In this document: in pieces, positions 60,543 to 64,000 of the stretch
How positions within the stretch are numbered: the stretch's first letter is position 1
How the letters are laid out: every line of letters begins with the position of its first letter
Source of the DNA: Tersicoccus phoenicis
GTDB taxonomy: Bacteria; Actinomycetota; Actinomycetes; Actinomycetales; Micrococcaceae
Direction of reading: 5' to 3'
Length of the DNA: 64,000 nucleotides
NCBI RefSeq assembly: GCF_001968835.1
Contig: NZ_MRDE01000072.1
Span: forward strand, 124,001-188,000
The notes under the pieces: model-generated
The model's database searches: none
Told to the model about the DNA's origin: nothing
What the model saw: only the letters and a program-made list of their open reading frames with translations
Made by a program: the position numbers and the translations under genes

Positions 60543-62180
60543 GTGGATCCCACCGTCACACCGAACGATGTCTACCATGCGACCGCGGAGGACGAGACCT
60601 TCCTCACCACGGTCCAGGAGGTCACGTCCGCGGCGGCCGGACGGAGGCTGGCCGACCGCCCGGACGTCGTCCACAGCGCCCGCGGGTACGCCCTGATCAA
60701 CGACGGTCTGACCCCGCACGAGGCGATGGTCGAGGATCTGCTGTTCGTCCGGGACGCCCTGGACCGGGCCGGCATCTCGTTCCTGCTGGTGCGCGGCAAC
60801 GACGCGCGGCCGGTGATCGCGGTGCCGTGGACGGAGCGGAAGGCCCTGCGCGAGGCCCTCGTCGCGGCGTGCACCGACGAGCCCTTCTACTCGGTGACCG
60901 TCGACGCCCGGAAGGACCGATCGCTGCTGGTCGGCGACGGGAAGCTGACCGAGAGCACGAGGGCGCGCATGTTCCGGCTCTACCGGCCGCGAGTCGTCCC
61001 CCACGGCGGCCTGCTCTACGGGCACGAGACCGGCGTCCAGATCGAGTTGTGGAAATGGGAGGGGGAGACCCTCCAGCTGCCGATCGAGAACTCCGTCACC
61101 CGGCGCACGCTGCCGGCCGACGAGGCGGTCCGCGGCACGGTCGAGCGGTTCGGCCGGACGTGGCCGACGATCGAGAACATGTTCGCGGACCACGCGACGG
61201 ACATCGACTTCCCGATTGACATCGTCTTCTCCTGGGTCAACGGCTCCGACACGGACCTGCTGGCCCGCCGCGCGTCCTACCTGCCCGGGGTCGTCCACGG
61301 TGAGGGTGATGCCGCGGAGGCACGGTATCGGCAGATCGACGAGCTGCGGTACGCGCTGCGTTCCGTGCACATGTTCGCGCCCTGGATCCGGCGCATCTTC
61401 CTGTGCACGGACTCGGCACTGCCGGAGTGGCTCGACCCGGAGCATCCCGCGATCACCGTGGTCCGCGCGGCCGACCACTTCGCCGACCCGTCGGTGCTGC
61501 CGGTGTTCAACTCCCAGGCCATCGAGGCGCAGTTGCACAACATCGAGGGACTGAGCGAGTACTTCCTCTACTCCAACGACGACATGTTCTTCGGCCGGCC
61601 GGTCAGCCCTGACCTGTTCTTCTCCCCCGGCGGGATCACGAAGTTCATCGAGGCGAGCACCCGGATCGGCCTGGGCGACAACCACCTGGACCGTTCCGGG
61701 TTCGAGAACGCGGCGCGGGTGAACCGCCGGCTGCTCTACGAGAGGTTCGGGCGGATCACCACCCGGCACCTCGAACACACGGCCGCACCGCTGCGCAAGA
61801 GTGTGCTGCGGGAGATGGAGCAGGAGTTCAGCGCCGAGTTCGCGGAGACCGCCGCCAGCCGGTTCCGGGCCAAGGACAACATCTCGGTCACCAACTCGCT
61901 GTACCACTACTACGCGCTGCTGACCGGTCGGGCGGTGACCAAGATCGGCGCCAAGGTGAAGTACGTGGACACCACCGTGCCCAGTGGGCTGAACCGGTTG
62001 GACAAGCTGCTGCGTAAACGCAACCAGGATTTCTTCTGCCTCAACGACGGCTCGTTCCCGGAGGTGAGCGCGGCGGAGCGGCAGGAGCGGGTGACGGACT
62101 TCCTCACCCGGTACTTCCCGATCCCGGCTCCCTGGGAGAAGACCGGGCAGCAGGCCGCGCAGAAGGGATCAGCGGGCTGA
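60543..62180 (+). CDS. Stealth-family polysaccharide phosphotransferase
   Basis: This 545-residue protein belongs to the Stealth family, which transfers hexose-1-phosphate (or related) units to make phosphodiester-linked surface polysaccharides. The four conserved regions are seen: CR1 [12 protein letters not shown] (about residue 225), CR2 [30 protein letters not shown] in parts (about 260-290), CR3 [16 protein letters not shown] (about 337), and CR4 [20 protein letters not shown] near the end. The N-terminal 200 residues are an extra domain. GTG 60543 has AGGAAAGG upstream. No other capsule gene is nearby. Its 3' end overlaps the convergent phosphodiesterase gene by 12 bp. Confidence 0.92.
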   Translation: MDPTVTPNDVYHATAEDETFLTTVQEVTSAAAGRRLADRPDVVHSARGYALINDGLTPHEAMVEDLLFVRDALDRAGISFLLVRGNDARPVIAVPWTERKALREALVAACTDEPFYSVTVDARKDRSLLVGDGKLTESTRARMFRLYRPRVVPHGGLLYGHETGVQIELWKWEGETLQLPIENSVTRRTLPADEAVRGTVERFGRTWPTIENMFADHATDIDFPIDIVFSWVNGSDTDLLARRASYLPGVVHGEGDAAEARYRQIDELRYALRSVHMFAPWIRRIFLCTDSALPEWLDPEHPAITVVRAADHFADPSVLPVFNSQAIEAQLHNIEGLSEYFLYSNDDMFFGRPVSPDLFFSPGGITKFIEASTRIGLGDNHLDRSGFENAARVNRRLLYERFGRITTRHLEHTAAPLRKSVLREMEQEFSAEFAETAASRFRAKDNISVTNSLYHYYALLTGRAVTKIGAKVKYVDTTVPSGLNRLDKLLRKRNQDFFCLNDGSFPEVSAAERQERVTDFLTRYFPIPAPWEKTGQQAAQKGSAG

Positions 62181-63098
62181 GGCCAGGGCCGGCGTCGCCG
62201 GGGTGCTGCTGGTCTGGTGACCGGCGGCGCTGAGCCGCCGGGCGACCTCCTCGGCGTCCACCCGCTCGCCGACCAGGTCGCCTCCGGCCGCGGGGACGAC
62301 CGTGTGCAGCACGGTGCCCGGGTAGACGTGCACCATGTTGTAGGTCTGGGCGCCGTCCCGACCCATGGTCGGCCGGATACCGCTCGCGGCGTCGACGGGC
62401 CGGGTCAGGTCCTGCGTGTAGCAGGTCGCCGATGCCACGGACACCGGGATGCCGGCGAAGGTCGCGGTCGTCGAGTAGTGCAGGTGACCGGCGAGGATGG
62501 ACCGGACGTCGCTGCCGCGCACGACGTCGGCCAGCCGGGACTGACCGCGCAGCTCGACGAGGGCGGCCAGGTTCTGCACGCACGGGACCGGTGGGTGGTG
62601 CATGGCCAGCAGGGTGCCGTCCGGGGCGGGCACGGCCAGTTCGCCGGCGAGCCAGCGCAGCTGGTCGTCGGAGAGTTCACCGTGGTGGTAACCGGGCACG
62701 GTGGTGTCCAGCACGATGATCCGCAGGCCGCCGATCCAGTGCACCTCGTCCAGCGGCTCACCGGTCCGGGCGTCGCCCCGCAGGTACTCGCGCAGGTTCG
62801 CGCGGTCGTCGTGGTTGCCCATCACCCAGATCATCCGGGTGCCCAGGCTCGCGGCCACGGGGTCGACCAGGGCGCGCAGGGCCGCGTAGGCGTCGGCCTC
62901 ACCGTGGTCGGCCAGGTCCCCGGTCACGACGATGGCGTCCGGAGAACCCCCGGCCGCGCGAATCTGCTCGAACACCCCCCGGGTCCTCGCCTCGGCGTCG
63001 AGGACGCCGCCGACGCGGCCCTCGGCCCGCAGGTGGGTGTCGCTGACGTGCAACAGGAAACAGGAAGGATCGGGGTGTTCGGACCGGATCGTGGTCAT
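62169..63098 (-). CDS. cpdA: Metallophosphoesterase (CpdA-type cyclic nucleotide phosphodiesterase)
   Basis: This 309-residue calcineurin-like phosphoesterase has all metal-binding motifs: VSDTHL (Asp, His), [25 protein letters not shown] and AGHLHYSTT. The order and spacing match class III cAMP phosphodiesterases such as CpdA/Rv0805. The C-terminal tail is Ala/Ser/Thr-rich. ATG 63098 is preceded by GAGAG. The 206-bp gap upstream (63099-63304) shows nothing I can name. Its last 12 bp overlap the Stealth gene on the other strand. Confidence 0.88.
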   Translation of the reverse strand: MTTIRSEHPDPSCFLLHVSDTHLRAEGRVGGVLDAEARTRGVFEQIRAAGGSPDAIVVTGDLADHGEADAYAALRALVDPVAASLGTRMIWVMGNHDDRANLREYLRGDARTGEPLDEVHWIGGLRIIVLDTTVPGYHHGELSDDQLRWLAGELAVPAPDGTLLAMHHPPVPCVQNLAALVELRGQSRLADVVRGSDVRSILAGHLHYSTTATFAGIPVSVASATCYTQDLTRPVDAASGIRPTMGRDGAQTYNMVHVYPGTVLHTVVPAAGGDLVGERVDAEEVARRLSAAGHQTSSTPATPALASAR

Positions 63099-63304
63099 CG
63101 GTCGGCTCTCTCGTGAGACGGTGCTGCCTGGCGTTCCCGGGTTCGACCCGGCCGACGATCCTTCACGTGAGCCGAACCGAACGGTCGGTGACGACGCCAG
63201 TCAACAAGTCTGATGCGGCCTCCGCGTGAATGTCCAGTGAACGCGCCGTGAGGTGAGCGGTTCGAGCAGATGTCGCCGTTCCCGCCACCTCGGTCGAAGA
63301 CAGC

Positions 63305-64000
63305 TCAGGCGAAGGCCGAGATGCCGGTCGCGGCCCGGCCCACGATCAACGTGTTGATCTCGTAGGTGCCCTCGTAGGTGTGCAGCACCTCGACGTCGGC
63401 GAAGATCTTGGCCATCTCGTGGTCGCTGAGGATGCCGTTGCCGCCGAGCAGGTTCCGGCCGAGCGAGAGGCTCTCCCGGGTGAGCCGGGTGATCGTGGAT
63501 TTCGCCAGCGCCGCCTGCGGCATGGTCAGCCGTCCCTCCGCCTGGGTACGGGCGATCTGCGTCATCATCCCGAGGCTCAGGGTGAGGTTGCCGAACATCT
63601 CCGCGAGCGAGGCCTGCACCAGCTGGAACGCGCCGAGGGGACGGCCGAACTGCCGGCGGTCCAGGGCGTGCGAACGGGCGATGTCGACGGCGGCGAGCTG
63701 GGCGCCGACGGCCTGCCACCCGACCCAGGCACGCGAGTCGCACAGCAGTCGATTGGCCGCCGCGAAACCGTGCGCCCCGGGCAACCGGTTCGCCTCGGGC
63801 ACCCGCACGTCGTCGAAGGCCAGGTCCGCGTTCTGCATGATGCGCAGGCCGACCTTGTGCTCGATCCGGGTGGCGGTGAAGCCGGGCCGGTCCGCCTCGA
63901 CGATGAACGCCTTGATCACGCCGTCGGCCTCGTCACGGGCCCAGACGAGCACGACGTCGGCGACCGTGCCGGCCCCGATCCACCGCTTCGCTCCGGAGAT
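63305..64000 (-). CDS. Acyl-CoA dehydrogenase, glutaryl-CoA dehydrogenase-like, 5' part missing
   Basis: The gene continues past the right edge; the C-terminal 231 residues are present. It starts within SGAKRWIGAGTVADVVLVWARDE, and has RIMQNADLAFDDVRVPEANRLPGAHGF, RQFGRPLGAFQLVQASLAEMF and LLGGNGILSDHEMAKIF. The stretch LHTYEGTYEINTLIVGRAATG carries the catalytic Glu in the place usual for glutaryl-CoA dehydrogenase. This points to lysine/tryptophan or dicarboxylate breakdown, but the substrate pocket is not fully visible. Confidence 0.85.
   Translation of the reverse strand: MSGAKRWIGAGTVADVVLVWARDEADGVIKAFIVEADRPGFTATRIEHKVGLRIMQNADLAFDDVRVPEANRLPGAHGFAAANRLLCDSRAWVGWQAVGAQLAAVDIARSHALDRRQFGRPLGAFQLVQASLAEMFGNLTLSLGMMTQIARTQAEGRLTMPQAALAKSTITRLTRESLSLGRNLLGGNGILSDHEMAKIFADVEVLHTYEGTYEINTLIVGRAATGISAFA

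Overview
The window is very GC-rich, uses GTG starts freely and carries a housekeeping block (4.5S/SRP RNA, dnaX, recR, lysC, purSQL, purA, pyrE, fbaA with its DUF3151 neighbour) typical of Actinobacteria. Protein content and similarity to Arthrobacter-type relatives suggest a member of the order Micrococcales; genus cannot be decided from the sequence alone. No insertion sequence, prophage, rRNA or CRISPR array is seen. At least a dozen genes have a TANNNT-like -10 box ending only 6-7 nt before the start codon, so leaderless transcription appears to be a standard mode of gene expression here.

Layout. 1-8.3 kb: edge of a queuosine-precursor transporter gene, a ThiD/PdxK-type kinase, a large secreted subtilase, a LytR_C-domain protein with a small ParB/VapB-like partner, a HAD phosphatase and a small membrane protein. 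8.3-24.7 kb: tRNA-Ser(GGA), SRP RNA, dnaX-recR, lysC, a Na+/H+ antiporter pair, an amidohydrolase, purSQL, a DinB protein and cardiolipin synthase. 24.7-34.3 kb: a sulfur region. On the minus strand a SAM-I riboswitch precedes an ABC importer operon (ATPase, solute-binding protein broken by an in-frame TAG, permease) that ends in acs; on the plus strand a second SAM-I riboswitch precedes sfnG (dimethylsulfone monooxygenase), metY and a CoA-binding protein. 34.3-37.2 kb: a VapBC toxin-antitoxin pair with a palindromic operator over its start codon, a GNAT acetyltransferase, a DUF1990 protein and a nitrilase. 37.3-42.5 kb: GntR regulator divergent from a MatC-like dicarboxylate carrier, a class III CoA-transferase and a fused carboxyltransferase. 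I read this as a possible malonate-use cassette that lacks both the usual matA and matB genes. 42.5-54.3 kb: purA, DUF72, HAD phosphatase, hydrolase, DinB protein flanked by two related 67-bp hairpin elements, an SDR pseudogene, kynureninase, an AraC remnant, alanine dehydrogenase and fbaA. 54.3-64 kb: a uronate operon (uxaC, uxuB, then a SpoU-type methyltransferase), a HAD-IIA phosphatase that seems to start at ATC, pyrE with a Tat-exported hydrolase, a Stealth polysaccharide phosphotransferase, a CpdA-type phosphodiesterase, and the edge of a glutaryl-CoA dehydrogenase-like gene.

Genes work together most clearly in the purine steps (purS-purQ-purL overlap or abut; purA separately), the SAM-controlled sulfur scavenging region, the uronate pathway, and the GntR/MatC cassette. 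The strongest novelty candidates are the malonate-like cassette, the paired SAM riboswitches on opposite strands, and the two 67-bp elements whose outer stem shows a compensating base change.
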